A stretch of 6,562 bases of DNA, taken from the NCBI GenBank assembly GCA_902773155.1, contig CACYDK010000151.1, forward strand, positions 1 through 6,562, written 5' to 3'. The DNA comes from an uncultured Ruminococcus sp. GTDB lineage: Bacteria > Bacillota > Clostridia > Oscillospirales > Acutalibacteraceae. The translations under genes were made by a program, and so were the position numbers. Positions 1-6,322 of the stretch are shown in pieces (position 1 is the stretch's first letter; each line of letters opens with the position of its first letter). The notes beneath the pieces are model-generated. The model saw only the letters and a list, made by a program, of their open reading frames with translations, was not told the origin of the DNA and did no database searches.

Positions 1-12
1 CGACGGTATTTA

Positions 13-99
13 TTTGATAGGAAACTACGACAAATAGTATAATTATACTATACCATTTGTAATATCTTTTACCTTGATGTTATGGTAGCTCCTATCAAA
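13..99. repeat. Nested inverted repeat / long stem-loop element
   Basis: The outer arms at 13-28 and 85-99 pair as TTTGATAGGA (13-22) with TCCTATCAAA (90-99) and CTAC (25-28) with GTAG (85-88), leaving two A's opposite one C as a bulge. Inside lies a second pair, ACAAAT (30-35) with ATTTGT (55-60), and an exact 18-base palindrome at 34-51 (ATAGTATAATTATACTAT). The element is AT-rich and has no reading frame. It could be a small MITE-like element with terminal inverted repeats, a structured RNA, or the 3' end structure of a gene left of the window. The pairing is read directly; the identity is unknown. Confidence 0.6.
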
Positions 100-120
100 C
101 AAAAAATAATTTGTATTCTC

Positions 121-340
121 CGCGCAGTTTTCTGCTGCGCAAAAATTTAGCGTTGCGACCGCCGCCTGTGGCGGATGAAGGGAGCAAAAGCGCTCGGCAA
201 AAAAAGGAGTTGAAGGAAGCAGCTTTAGTTGCGACGAACAACGACTATATTTTGACGCGGACTGATGAGTAGCGAAAAGCGTGCCGCAGGCACGCCTTTC
301 TTGTGTTAGTTGAGAGTTAAAAGCGGAGAGTTGAGAGCGA
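121..340. repeat. Hairpin-rich intergenic block, probable dispersed repeat
   Basis: This gene-free stretch is GC-richer than the DNA on its left and contains three compact hairpins: GCGCAG/CTGCGC (122-140), CCGCC-TGT-GGCGG (162-174) and GCGTGCC-GCA-GGCACGC (279-295). Its right end carries two copies of AGTTGAGAG (308-316 and 329-337), 21 bases apart. From memory, blocks of this style recur between genes in Ruminococcus-like genomes, where they are sometimes mis-annotated as tiny proteins; that is recollection, not a search result. A 39-codon open frame at 153-272 has no ribosome binding site and is not called as a gene. Confidence 0.45.
279..302 (-). terminator. Probable bidirectional intrinsic terminator
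   Basis: A perfect 7-bp GC-rich stem (279-285 with 289-295) closes a 3-base GCA loop. On the minus strand it is followed by TTTT, and it lies about 60 bases after the stop codon of the minus-strand LRR gene. On the plus strand it is followed by CTTTCTT, so it could also end a transcript entering from the left. The U-runs are short and the hairpin belongs to the repeat-like block, so the terminator role is inferred from position and shape. Confidence 0.5.
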
Positions 341-355
341 ATGACGAACCAAAAA

Positions 356-1666
356 TCAAACCACCTTGACCCTAAGCTTGATCGTATAGACTCCGTTGAC
401 CGTGATTTTCAGGGTAGAGGAGCCTTTTTTTATTCCCCGTATTTTGATTGTCGAGGCGTTTTTCTTCGAGGTGATTTTCGCGCACTTCGTCGATGTGTAT
501 TTGTTGGGGATCGAACCGACCTTACCGTAAAGACGGAGCTTTACGGACTTTGAAAGTTTTACCTTTACGCTAGTAATTTCCTTCTTATAAAGGCCCTTTC
601 GCAGTGAGGGATTATCGGGAATATTAGTTGCTATTGTTATGACATTTCCGGTGGACATAGTTCCCGTTACGTGTATATAGCCCGATTTAAGACAGTTTAT
701 TACGCTGTTGTTTGTAATCATAATAACTTTTGTGTTTTTTGATTTAAGATTCTTGATGTATTCATTTCCTATCTTGTATCTCGCTCTTAATCCCGGAACC
801 AACTCAATCGGGATAGCTTGCTTGTTGAGGAGCTTTTTGCCGAACCATTCTTCATATGCAACATTATGTGTTGAGCAGTACCATCTCAATCCGCTTAGTA
901 ATAGTGCGGCGTCCGGATTATTCATTACAATTTTGAAGCCGGGTATTTTTTCATTATCGTCACAAAACCCCAAGGCGTAATCATTAACATTAGGGTTGGA
1001 GAAGAAAGAAAATGTTTTCATAGAGGGACAGTTATAGAACGCTTTTTCTCCTATACTTGAAAGTCCTCTGGGCATATTGATTTTTTTGAGGTTAGAACAT
1101 CCATAGAACGCTTTTTTCCCTATTTTTCGTGTGCAGTCGGTCAGACTGACCGTTTCAAGCTCCGGACAGTTAAGAAAGGCCTTTTCACTAATCTCATCCA
1201 TTGTAGACGGGATTGATACTTCGCGCAGTTTATAGCAGGATTTAAAGGCATTTTTTCCCAGATAGACCAACCCTTCCGGTAAAACCAAGGAGGTTATACT
1301 TGAATTATACCTGAACGCTTCTTCGCCGATATATTTTACAGTTTTCGGAATGATAAGCTTATCTGTGAACAACTCGTTATAGTCGGGCTCATCTTTTGGC
1401 ATCATAGCGAACGCGTAATCATCAATACGTGAAACCGGATGACCCTCTATTTCATCCGGAACGAAGTATTTACCGTGACAGATTGCCGCGGTGTTGTCGT
1501 TTAGCAGTCTGTATTTGAAACCGTAACCATTTATAGTAGTGTACGTACCGTATTCATATGTGTTTTTATCATCCTCGTACAGCCGGTAATTATATGCGCT
1601 TGCTGAGAAAACCGATTGAGTTAGCAGAGATATGATTAAAACAAATAACGTAATCGCCCTTTTCAT
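356..1666 (-). CDS. Secreted BspA-type leucine-rich-repeat protein with Ig-like C-terminus
   Basis: The 436-residue product starts with a classical signal peptide: MKR, a hydrophobic run to about residue 20, and a probable cut after SASA near residue 24. Residues about 75-212 hold tandem LRR_5 (BspA-type) repeats, seen in units such as IPKTVKYIGEEAF, LPEGLVYLGKNAF, AFLNCPELETVSL and AFYGCSNLKKINMP, with the I-G-x-x-A-F and C-x-x-L spacing typical of the family. Residues about 286-436 are lysine- and serine-rich beta-type sequence resembling one or two bacterial Ig-like (Big_2) modules, ending in LRVKVV. No LPXTG signal, dockerin or transmembrane anchor is visible, so it is probably released or held non-covalently at the cell wall. 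BspA-type LRR proteins often bind host or matrix ligands, but the ligand here cannot be inferred. The ATG at 1666 is supported by GGAGGG at 1672-1677 and by an ATGA overlap with the broken frame upstream. Its base composition is visibly more AT-rich than that of the genes to the right. Confidence 0.88.
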   Translation of the reverse strand: MKRAITLFVLIISLLTQSVFSASAYNYRLYEDDKNTYEYGTYTTINGYGFKYRLLNDNTAAICHGKYFVPDEIEGHPVSRIDDYAFAMMPKDEPDYNELFTDKLIIPKTVKYIGEEAFRYNSSITSLVLPEGLVYLGKNAFKSCYKLREVSIPSTMDEISEKAFLNCPELETVSLTDCTRKIGKKAFYGCSNLKKINMPRGLSSIGEKAFYNCPSMKTFSFFSNPNVNDYALGFCDDNEKIPGFKIVMNNPDAALLLSGLRWYCSTHNVAYEEWFGKKLLNKQAIPIELVPGLRARYKIGNEYIKNLKSKNTKVIMITNNSVINCLKSGYIHVTGTMSTGNVITIATNIPDNPSLRKGLYKKEITSVKVKLSKSVKLRLYGKVGSIPNKYTSTKCAKITSKKNASTIKIRGIKKGSSTLKITVNGVYTIKLRVKVV

Positions 1667-1988
1667 ATTGTCCCTCCGATTTGATATACATAGTTTTTAT
1701 TGCTGAACTTAAACAGCTTATAACCGTATCTGGGCTTGATACAGTCAATAAGATATTGAATGTCACTTTTGTTTGCCGCACTTCCAATTTTTGAGTAGTT
1801 TTTTAAAAAGTATTCAAAAGCTTTGCAAGATTCAAGTATTCTGCTCTTATAAAAATTGGGGTTATCTGCATATTTTTTGTGTAACTCTTTACCAAGACGG
1901 TTGGTATCTGTATCATTAAGACTCGTAATCCTAACCTCTCTAGTAAAGAAGTGTTAAAGTTTTCGGAAAAAGTTTCATAATAATTCAA
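1663..1988 (-). pseudogene. Frame-broken small gene overlapping the LRR gene start
   Basis: The frame from 1953 down to the TGA at 1665-1663 is open for 96 codons and reads like real protein, for example LNDTDTNRLGKELHKKY, SRILESCKAFEYFLKNY and PRYGYKLFKFSNKNYVYQ. It contains no ATG, GTG or TTG. Its stop overlaps the LRR start as ATGA, and the LRR ribosome binding site lies inside its last codons; both are hallmarks of translational coupling. Just upstream, a frame offset by one base (TTG at 1988 onward) reads NYYETFSENFNTSLLERLGL and could be its N-terminal part, giving a composite of about 110 residues with a single-base deletion somewhere in 1920-1953. It may instead be a 5'-truncated remnant, an assembly error, or a gene using a rare ATT start at 1929-1927, which has GAGAGG 5 bases upstream. 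I recognise no family; it is charged, tyrosine-rich and without membrane segments. Confidence 0.55.
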
Positions 1989-2057
1989 CTATTTTCACTT
2001 TCGGCTTTTTGTACAGAATAATCGGTTGTTATTTGTGAAGTATGCCGGTAAAATTTG

Positions 2058-2066
2058 TGGTATAAT
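2058..2066 (+). promoter_or_regulatory. Extended -10 promoter for tatD operon
   Basis: TGG followed by TATAAT (2061-2066) forms an extended -10 element (TGnTATAAT) placed about 30 bases before the tatD start. No good -35 box sits at 16-18 bases, which is common when an extended -10 is present. Transcription would begin near 2073, leaving a leader of about 23 bases that includes the GGAGG at 2086-2090. Confidence 0.6.
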
Positions 2067-2095
2067 AAGACAAAGTAATTCGACCGGAGGCCGTT

Positions 2096-2857
2096 ATGAA
2101 CAATATTTTTGACGCGCATTGTCACTATGACGACGCGTGGTTTGACGAGGACAGAGACAGCGTGCTCGCCTCGCTTCCGGAGGCAGGGGTTTCGGGGATA
2201 GTCTGGAACTCGGTCGACCTCAAAACAGCCGAATATATCACAAGCTACGCAGAGCGTTACGATTATATTTATTTTACCGCCGGATTTCACCCCGAAAACC
2301 TCGAGGATATCCCGGAGGATTATCTCAAGAGGATCGAGGAATTTTTAAAGCTCCCCAAATGCGTGGCGATAGGCGAAATCGGCCTCGATTACCACTGGGA
2401 CATACCGCGCGACTTGCAGCAGAAGGTCTTTGAGGAACAGCTCCGGCTCTCAAAGGAGCTCGATGTTCCCGTGGTTATCCACGACCGCGAGGCTCACGGC
2501 GATACGATGGAGCTCCTCAGAAAATACCGCCCAAAGGGGCTTATGCACTGCTTCAGCGGAAGCGTGGAGCTTATGCGCGAGGTTATGAGGCTCGGAATGT
2601 ACATCAGCCTCGGCGGAGTCGTCACCTTCAAGAACGCCCGTCACAGCGTCGACTGCGCGCGCGAGGTTCCCGCGGACAGGCTTGTACTCGAGACCGACGC
2701 TCCCTATCTCAGCCCCGTTCCTAACCGGGGAAAGCGCAACGACAGCCGTAACATCGTCTATGTCGCCGAGAAAATCGCCGAGCTCCGCGGTATCAAAGCT
2801 CAGGAGCTTCTTGATATAACGACCGAGAACGCAAAAAAACTTTACAATATAAAATGA
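2096..2857 (+). CDS. tatD: TatD family metal-dependent DNase/hydrolase
   Basis: The 253-residue protein is full length for TatD-type TIM-barrel hydrolases (usually about 250-265). The family signatures occur in order: DAHCH (residues 6-10) with the metal-binding H-x-H, GFHPE (63-67), GEIGLDYHWD (93-102) with metal ligand Glu94, VVIHDREA (126-133) with His129, MHCFSG (150-155) with His151, and ETDAPYL (199-205) with Asp201. Members are Mg-dependent cytosolic nucleases with 3'-5' exonuclease activity, linked to repair of oxidised DNA and to DNA breakdown; despite the name they are not needed for Tat export. GGAGG at 2086-2090, 5 bases before the ATG, fixes the start. It is the first gene of a two-gene operon with the downstream esterase. 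In many Firmicutes tatD sits beside metG and rnmV; neither is visible here. Confidence 0.96.
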   Translation: MNNIFDAHCHYDDAWFDEDRDSVLASLPEAGVSGIVWNSVDLKTAEYITSYAERYDYIYFTAGFHPENLEDIPEDYLKRIEEFLKLPKCVAIGEIGLDYHWDIPRDLQQKVFEEQLRLSKELDVPVVIHDREAHGDTMELLRKYRPKGLMHCFSGSVELMREVMRLGMYISLGGVVTFKNARHSVDCAREVPADRLVLETDAPYLSPVPNRGKRNDSRNIVYVAEKIAELRGIKAQELLDITTENAKKLYNIK

Positions 2858-2866
2858 GGTAAGCTT

Positions 2867-4012
2867 ATGAAACGTTTATTATCCCTAATCATATCAGCAG
2901 TATTGGCCGCCTGTGTTTTCTCCTCATGCGGAACAGCACAGCAGAAATACAACGTAACGGTGCGCTTTGAGGACGAGGTCGAGGAGGTGAGCGCGACGCT
3001 CAGGAACTCCGATACCGGAGATACCGAGGAAGCCGAGCCGACTCTCAGCTCCTCCGAGTCGGAGGAAGCCGCCTACGGGCTGAACGTCGACTTCGAAAAA
3101 TACGACCGTATTATATTTACATACGACGGAGTCAAGACCACCGAGGTAGCGGTCAACGAGTTTACCGGCGATTTTTATGTAAATATGCTCGGTATTTTTC
3201 CGTCAGACAAGGCGCCGGGAAACTCCGACTACGCCGTAAAAACCTTTAAGTATTCCGATACGGAGAAGGATATTTATATCTGGACCCCCGAGGACTACGA
3301 CAAAAGCTCCGGCGAAAAATATCCCGTGATCTATATGACCGACGGTCAAAACCTATTCGGCTACGCCGCCGACCCGAGCAAGTGCTGGTACGCGGATATG
3401 TGCGTCGAGAATATGATCAAGAGCAGCGGCAACAAGGCGATAGTTGTAGGTATCGACAACTCGACCTCAGACCGCGACAGCGAGCTAACTCCCGATCTGG
3501 GCGATATCGTCGATATTTCCGACAGAGCCAACTACGAGGACGGCACGGGCAAGTATTTCTCCGACTTTGTCTGCGACAAGGTCGTGCCATATATCGAGAA
3601 GAATTACAGCGTCTATACCGACCCCGGGCACGTCGCGATCTGCGGAAGCTCCTCCGGCGGTATCGAGTGCTTCTACATAGGTATGGAGCACCCCGAAAAA
3701 TTCGGTACGATAGGCGCGCTCTCTCCTGCGTTCGCGCTCTACGACGATCAAACCTGGGTAGAATATCTCAAGACAAAGGATTATTCAAAGCACTGCCCCA
3801 ATATCTATATATATAACGGCGGCTCCGACAACCTCGAGAAATTCCTCCTCGCCGGAGCAAAAAGTATGCCCGATAATCTCTCCGCTATAGATTATCCCAA
3901 GGACAAGGTAACTTATAAGTATTACGAAAAGGGTATCCACACCGAGGAATACTGGCGCGCCGTATACCCCGAGTTTCTTAAGATTTTTTATTCGGCAGGT
4001 AATAAAGACTAA
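2867..4012 (+). CDS. Lipoprotein esterase, alpha/beta-hydrolase (putative esterase/Fes type)
   Basis: The 381-residue product begins with a lipoprotein signal peptide: MKR, a hydrophobic stretch, then a FSSC lipobox with Cys21 as the probable lipidated residue, so it should sit on the outer face of the membrane. Residues about 28-115 form an acidic, beta-rich N-terminal segment with an E/S-rich stretch near 52-68, perhaps an Ig-like or carbohydrate-binding module. Residues about 122-376 match the PF00756-type esterase fold: DIYIWTPEDYD, YPVIYMTDGQNLFG (152-165), the nucleophile elbow GSSSG (260-264, Ser262), EHPEKFG and a C-terminal GIHTEEYW whose His358 fits the catalytic histidine. Asp321 in NGGSDNLEKF is a reasonable acid. 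Relatives remove acyl, acetyl or feruloyl groups from sugars or siderophores; the substrate cannot be told, though a carbohydrate ester is plausible for a gut bacterium. The gene starts 9 bases after the tatD stop, with a GAGG ribosome binding site overlapping that stop. Confidence 0.87.
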   Translation: MKRLLSLIISAVLAACVFSSCGTAQQKYNVTVRFEDEVEEVSATLRNSDTGDTEEAEPTLSSSESEEAAYGLNVDFEKYDRIIFTYDGVKTTEVAVNEFTGDFYVNMLGIFPSDKAPGNSDYAVKTFKYSDTEKDIYIWTPEDYDKSSGEKYPVIYMTDGQNLFGYAADPSKCWYADMCVENMIKSSGNKAIVVGIDNSTSDRDSELTPDLGDIVDISDRANYEDGTGKYFSDFVCDKVVPYIEKNYSVYTDPGHVAICGSSSGGIECFYIGMEHPEKFGTIGALSPAFALYDDQTWVEYLKTKDYSKHCPNIYIYNGGSDNLEKFLLAGAKSMPDNLSAIDYPKDKVTYKYYEKGIHTEEYWRAVYPEFLKIFYSAGNKD

Positions 4013-4017
4013 TAGTT

Positions 4018-4038
4018 GATAAAACTTGCGGTTTTATC
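4018..4038 (+). terminator. Hairpin after esterase gene, possible weak terminator
   Basis: GATAAAAC (4018-4025) pairs perfectly with GTTTTATC (4031-4038) around a TTGCG loop, 5 bases after the esterase stop codon. No U-run follows (the next bases are GGCCGC), so it may act as an mRNA 3' stabiliser or a weak terminator rather than a strong intrinsic one. Confidence 0.35.
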
Positions 4039-4055
4039 GGCCGCGACATACAGGC

Positions 4056-4129
4056 GGCTCCTTCCGAAAAAATTTTTTGAAATTTTTGAAACTTTTTTCA
4101 AAGTTTATGACACTACTATATCGGAAGCC
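4056..4129. repeat. AT-rich element flanked by inverted arms
   Basis: The outer arms GGC(TCC)TTCCGA (4056-4067) and TCGGAAGCC (4121-4129) are complementary apart from a 3-base bulge. Between them lie an exact AAAAAATTTTTT palindrome (4067-4078) and a 7-bp hairpin, AAACTTT-TTTC-AAAGTTT (4089-4106). It fills most of the gap between the esterase gene and the Ig-like gene. It may be a dispersed intergenic repeat, a transcript-end structure, or a bent DNA region near a promoter; I found no convincing -35/-10 pair for the next gene within or after it. Confidence 0.5.
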
Positions 4130-4168
4130 AAAAAATCCACGATTAAATAATCTAAGTAGAGAATAAAA

Positions 4169-5485
4169 ATGAAGCTTTTTAAAAGAACACTGGGTATTTT
4201 AATGGCGGTCGTTATTGCCGCTTCGGTCGCTCTCATCCCGGCGACAGCCTCGGCCGCCAAGGTCAAGACAGCTAAGCAGACCATCAGCGTTTACGAAACC
4301 GCTGCTTTTGATGTTTTCTATACGAAGTATCACAAGTTTAAGCTCAGCATCACAAACAACAGCAAGAAGTACTTAAAGGCCTCGATCAATTACGACGCAG
4401 GCGACAGCGAGTTCGGCCAGTATTTTGCTCTTATCGTCACAGGTCTTAAAAAGACCCCCAAGAAGGACGCTCCGGTAGTGACCGTGTACTACAAGAACAA
4501 GGACGGCAAGAAGGTAACTATCGCCAAGGCTAAGGTTACAGTCAAGGGCACAAAGCCGAAGGCTCAGAACTTCAAGAACCTTACCCTTAACCCCGGTACT
4601 CTGGCTCCCTCTCAGGAGATAGTCGGCAATTACTACGACGTAGAGGAGAGAATCTCCGACAAGAGCGTAGTTAAGACAGATTACAACAGCCCCTACACCA
4701 CAACAGATATTTACAGAGGCGAATACAGCGACTGCGGCTATGTAAAGGCTCTCAAGAAGGGCACGGCCACGATTTCCTACTGGTTAAAGAATTATAACGT
4801 CAAGCTCGGCGAGTACAAGGTAACGGTCAAGGACGTAAAGACCACTATCAATAAGAATTACGAGACTGTCGAGCTCAAGTATTTCGACGGCAAGCTGAAC
4901 AAGCTCTACGACAGAAATCAGTTCTACACAGCGCTCGTGCTCGAGAATTATCACAAGGATGCCGTTTATACATCAAAAATCGAGGACGAGAGCGTTCTTT
5001 CGGCAAAGACCGTAAAGAAGGGCAAGGTCAGCCCCAACACAAACGAGCTCCTCTCTGCCAAGAAAACAGGCGAGACCAAGGTAAAGATTTACGAGCAGAA
5101 GAAGGGCTCCTCAAAAAAGACTAAGGTCGGAACAGTCAACGTAAAGGTAGAGCCTGCTACAATGGCGGACATTGTTGAGGCAGGCGACAGAGATCACTCT
5201 GTGGCCGGAATCTACTTTATGTGCATCGAAAAGGACGAAACAGTAGACGGATTCGAGTCCGTACGTCTTACGTGGCTCGAGAACTTTAACGAGTCCGACT
5301 ACACCATAAAGCTCACGACCGACGACACCAAGGTGTTCAACATCGACGAGAACGGAAAGGTTACGCGCCTCTCAAACGCCTACGCCCGTATCACGATCGA
5401 AGTGACCTTTACCGATGGTTCGGTCTTTACCACAGAGAATTATCCCGAGTTTGACCCGAGCGCAAACGTAGCGTACGATGACTAA
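4169..5485 (+). CDS. Exported lysine-rich protein with Ig-like (Big-type) segments
   Basis: The 438-residue product has a strong Sec signal peptide: a basic start MKLFKR, a hydrophobic core at about residues 9-24, and a probable signal peptidase I cut after ATASA near residue 29. The mature part looks like about four beta-sandwich units of roughly 90-105 residues, at about 36-131, 132-222, 223-331 and 332-438. The first three close with the Big-type ending V-x-V-K-x (KAKVTVKGT, EYKVTVKDV, TVNVKVEP), and KALKKGTATISYW and SAKKTGETKVKIYE match the G-x-x-x-V/I strand of Big_2 folds. The first three units are very lysine-rich; the last is acidic, ending in AYDD. No cell-wall anchor or catalytic motif is visible. 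A structural or adhesive surface role is a guess. A weak AGAGAA ribosome binding site lies at 4158-4163. The gene appears to stand alone, ended by the hairpin at 5511-5556. Confidence 0.75.
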   Translation: MKLFKRTLGILMAVVIAASVALIPATASAAKVKTAKQTISVYETAAFDVFYTKYHKFKLSITNNSKKYLKASINYDAGDSEFGQYFALIVTGLKKTPKKDAPVVTVYYKNKDGKKVTIAKAKVTVKGTKPKAQNFKNLTLNPGTLAPSQEIVGNYYDVEERISDKSVVKTDYNSPYTTTDIYRGEYSDCGYVKALKKGTATISYWLKNYNVKLGEYKVTVKDVKTTINKNYETVELKYFDGKLNKLYDRNQFYTALVLENYHKDAVYTSKIEDESVLSAKTVKKGKVSPNTNELLSAKKTGETKVKIYEQKKGSSKKTKVGTVNVKVEPATMADIVEAGDRDHSVAGIYFMCIEKDETVDGFESVRLTWLENFNESDYTIKLTTDDTKVFNIDENGKVTRLSNAYARITIEVTFTDGSVFTTENYPEFDPSANVAYDD

Positions 5486-5510
5486 ATAAACAGGGACAGA
5501 AAGCAAAAAT

Positions 5511-5558
5511 AACCGGGCAGATAAACTGATGTGAACGTCAGTTTATCTGTCCGGTTTT
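5511..5558. terminator. Strong bidirectional intrinsic terminator between convergent genes
   Basis: The arms at 5511-5529 and 5538-5556 form a 19-bp stem around an 8-base loop (5530-5537). The only irregularity, G5517 opposite T5550, is a G-U wobble in the plus-strand RNA and an A-C mismatch in the minus-strand RNA. On the plus strand the stem ends in a T-run (5555-5558); on the minus strand it is followed by TATTTTTG. It lies 25 bases after the Ig-like gene's stop and 35 bases beyond the cobO stop, so it can end both transcripts. Confidence 0.88.
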
Positions 5559-5590
5559 CACGTCGTTTTATTTAGCTTTTCGCATGCGGT

Positions 5591-6106
5591 CTAAAACTCA
5601 ACCCCAAAGCGCGCCTGTACGCCCTTGTCGTACGGGTGCCTAATTTTTTTCATCTCGGTGATGTAATCCGCGAGGTCAAGCATACGCTCCGAGGGATTGT
5701 GACCCGTCAGGACGATCTCCATGTTTTTGGGCGCGTTCGACACAAAATCGTGAACCTCGCCCTCGCTGATCATTCCGGCCTCGATCGCCGAAAAAATCTC
5801 GTCGAGTACGATCATATCGAATTTTTGAGTGAGAGCCTTGGTGACGCTGTCGTCAAAAATCTTACGGAACATTATCGCGGCGTGCGCTTTTTCCTCGTCG
5901 CTCATATTGTAGGTGAAATTAAGCTCGATAGGGCAGAAGGTGAGGCTGATATTCTCGGTATGGCTGAGCGTGTGGCGCTCGCCGGAGAATTCGGTCTTTA
6001 AAAACTGCACGAACAGAACCTTCATCCTGCTTCCTGCGGCTCTTACCGCGAGGCCTATCGCGGCGGTAGTCTTGCCTTTTCCGTCGCCGTAATAAATATG
6101 AACCAT
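5591..6106 (-). CDS. cobO: Corrinoid adenosyltransferase, CobO/BtuR type
   Basis: The 171-residue protein is typical of the short CobO/CobA/BtuR family. It shows the ATP-binding P-loop GDGKGKTTA (residues 7-15), a Walker-B-like MIVLDEI (98-104), the family segment LTGHNPSERMLDLADYITEM (133-152) and the conserved C-terminal RHPYDKGVQARFGVEF. The enzyme moves the 5'-deoxyadenosyl group of ATP onto cob(I)alamin or a cobalamin precursor, making adenosylcobalamin in the cytosol. The E. coli BtuR protein is longer at its N-terminus; lacking that extension is usual in Clostridia. The ATG at 6106 follows a G-rich ribosome binding site (GGGGGTG, 6112-6118). It stands alone: no other cobalamin gene is in the window, so it more likely serves salvage of imported corrinoid, unless biosynthesis genes lie elsewhere. 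The predicted leader of about 24 bases is too short for a cobalamin riboswitch. Confidence 0.95.
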   Translation of the reverse strand: MVHIYYGDGKGKTTAAIGLAVRAAGSRMKVLFVQFLKTEFSGERHTLSHTENISLTFCPIELNFTYNMSDEEKAHAAIMFRKIFDDSVTKALTQKFDMIVLDEIFSAIEAGMISEGEVHDFVSNAPKNMEIVLTGHNPSERMLDLADYITEMKKIRHPYDKGVQARFGVEF

Positions 6107-6136
6107 AGTCGCACCCCCAAATCTGGTTACATATAT

Positions 6137-6165
6137 ATTTTACGCCCTCGGTAAAAAAATATCAA
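6137..6165 (-). promoter_or_regulatory. Sigma-A-type promoter of cobO
   Basis: On the minus strand, TTGATA (6165-6160) and TAAAAT (6142-6137) are separated by exactly 17 bases. Each box is one base away from the TTGACA/TATAAT consensus. Transcription would start near 6130, about 24 bases before the cobO ATG. Confidence 0.7.
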
Positions 6166-6322
6166 GTAATATTTTTGCGCGTGATGTAAAAATCCACCCT
6201 GCATTTATGGATAGTTTGACGAAAAAAACGCAGGAAAAACCTTTGTGCAAAATACACAAAAATCTAGCTGAAATTTCTACGAAGTTCTAACTGTTAAAAA
6301 TCTGTAAAATTTAGAAAAAACC
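6166..6322. other. Divergent intergenic spacer, AT-rich, no gene
   Basis: This stretch separates the minus-strand cobO promoter from the plus-strand promoter at 6323. I see no coding frame. It has one small hairpin (TTTGTG 6242-6247 with CACAAA 6255-6260) and a distant CCTGC/GCAGG pair (6198-6202, 6230-6234). The A/T tracts at about 6294-6320, directly upstream of the -35 box, resemble an UP element that would strengthen the plus-strand promoter. Confidence 0.5.

Noticed and set aside
13..99. CRISPR repeat pair or tracrRNA-like unit
   Set aside because: The two similar arms are inverted rather than direct, no spacer-repeat periodicity follows and no cas gene is in the window.
153..272. 39-codon plus-strand open frame from a TTG inside the repeat-like block
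   Set aside because: No ribosome binding site, no ATG, and the block shows hairpin/repeat structure; this kind of frame is a typical spurious small-protein call.
341..553. 70-codon plus-strand open frame
   Set aside because: It lies antisense within the 3' end of the LRR gene, has no ribosome binding site and no recognisable protein features.
1590..1787. 65-codon minus-strand frame across the LRR start
   Set aside because: It conflicts with both the ATGA-coupled frame and the LRR start, and its composition is not protein-like.
1985..2290. 101-codon minus-strand open frame overlapping tatD
   Set aside because: Most of it is the antisense of the tatD 5' end and promoter. Only its last residues could extend the broken gene, and that is too uncertain to call.
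3382..3816. 144-codon plus-strand frame inside the esterase gene
   Set aside because: Arginine-rich out-of-frame shadow of a well-supported alpha/beta-hydrolase.
5636..6001. 121-codon plus-strand frame opposite cobO
   Set aside because: Antisense shadow of cobO, whose P-loop and C-terminal signature are unmistakable.
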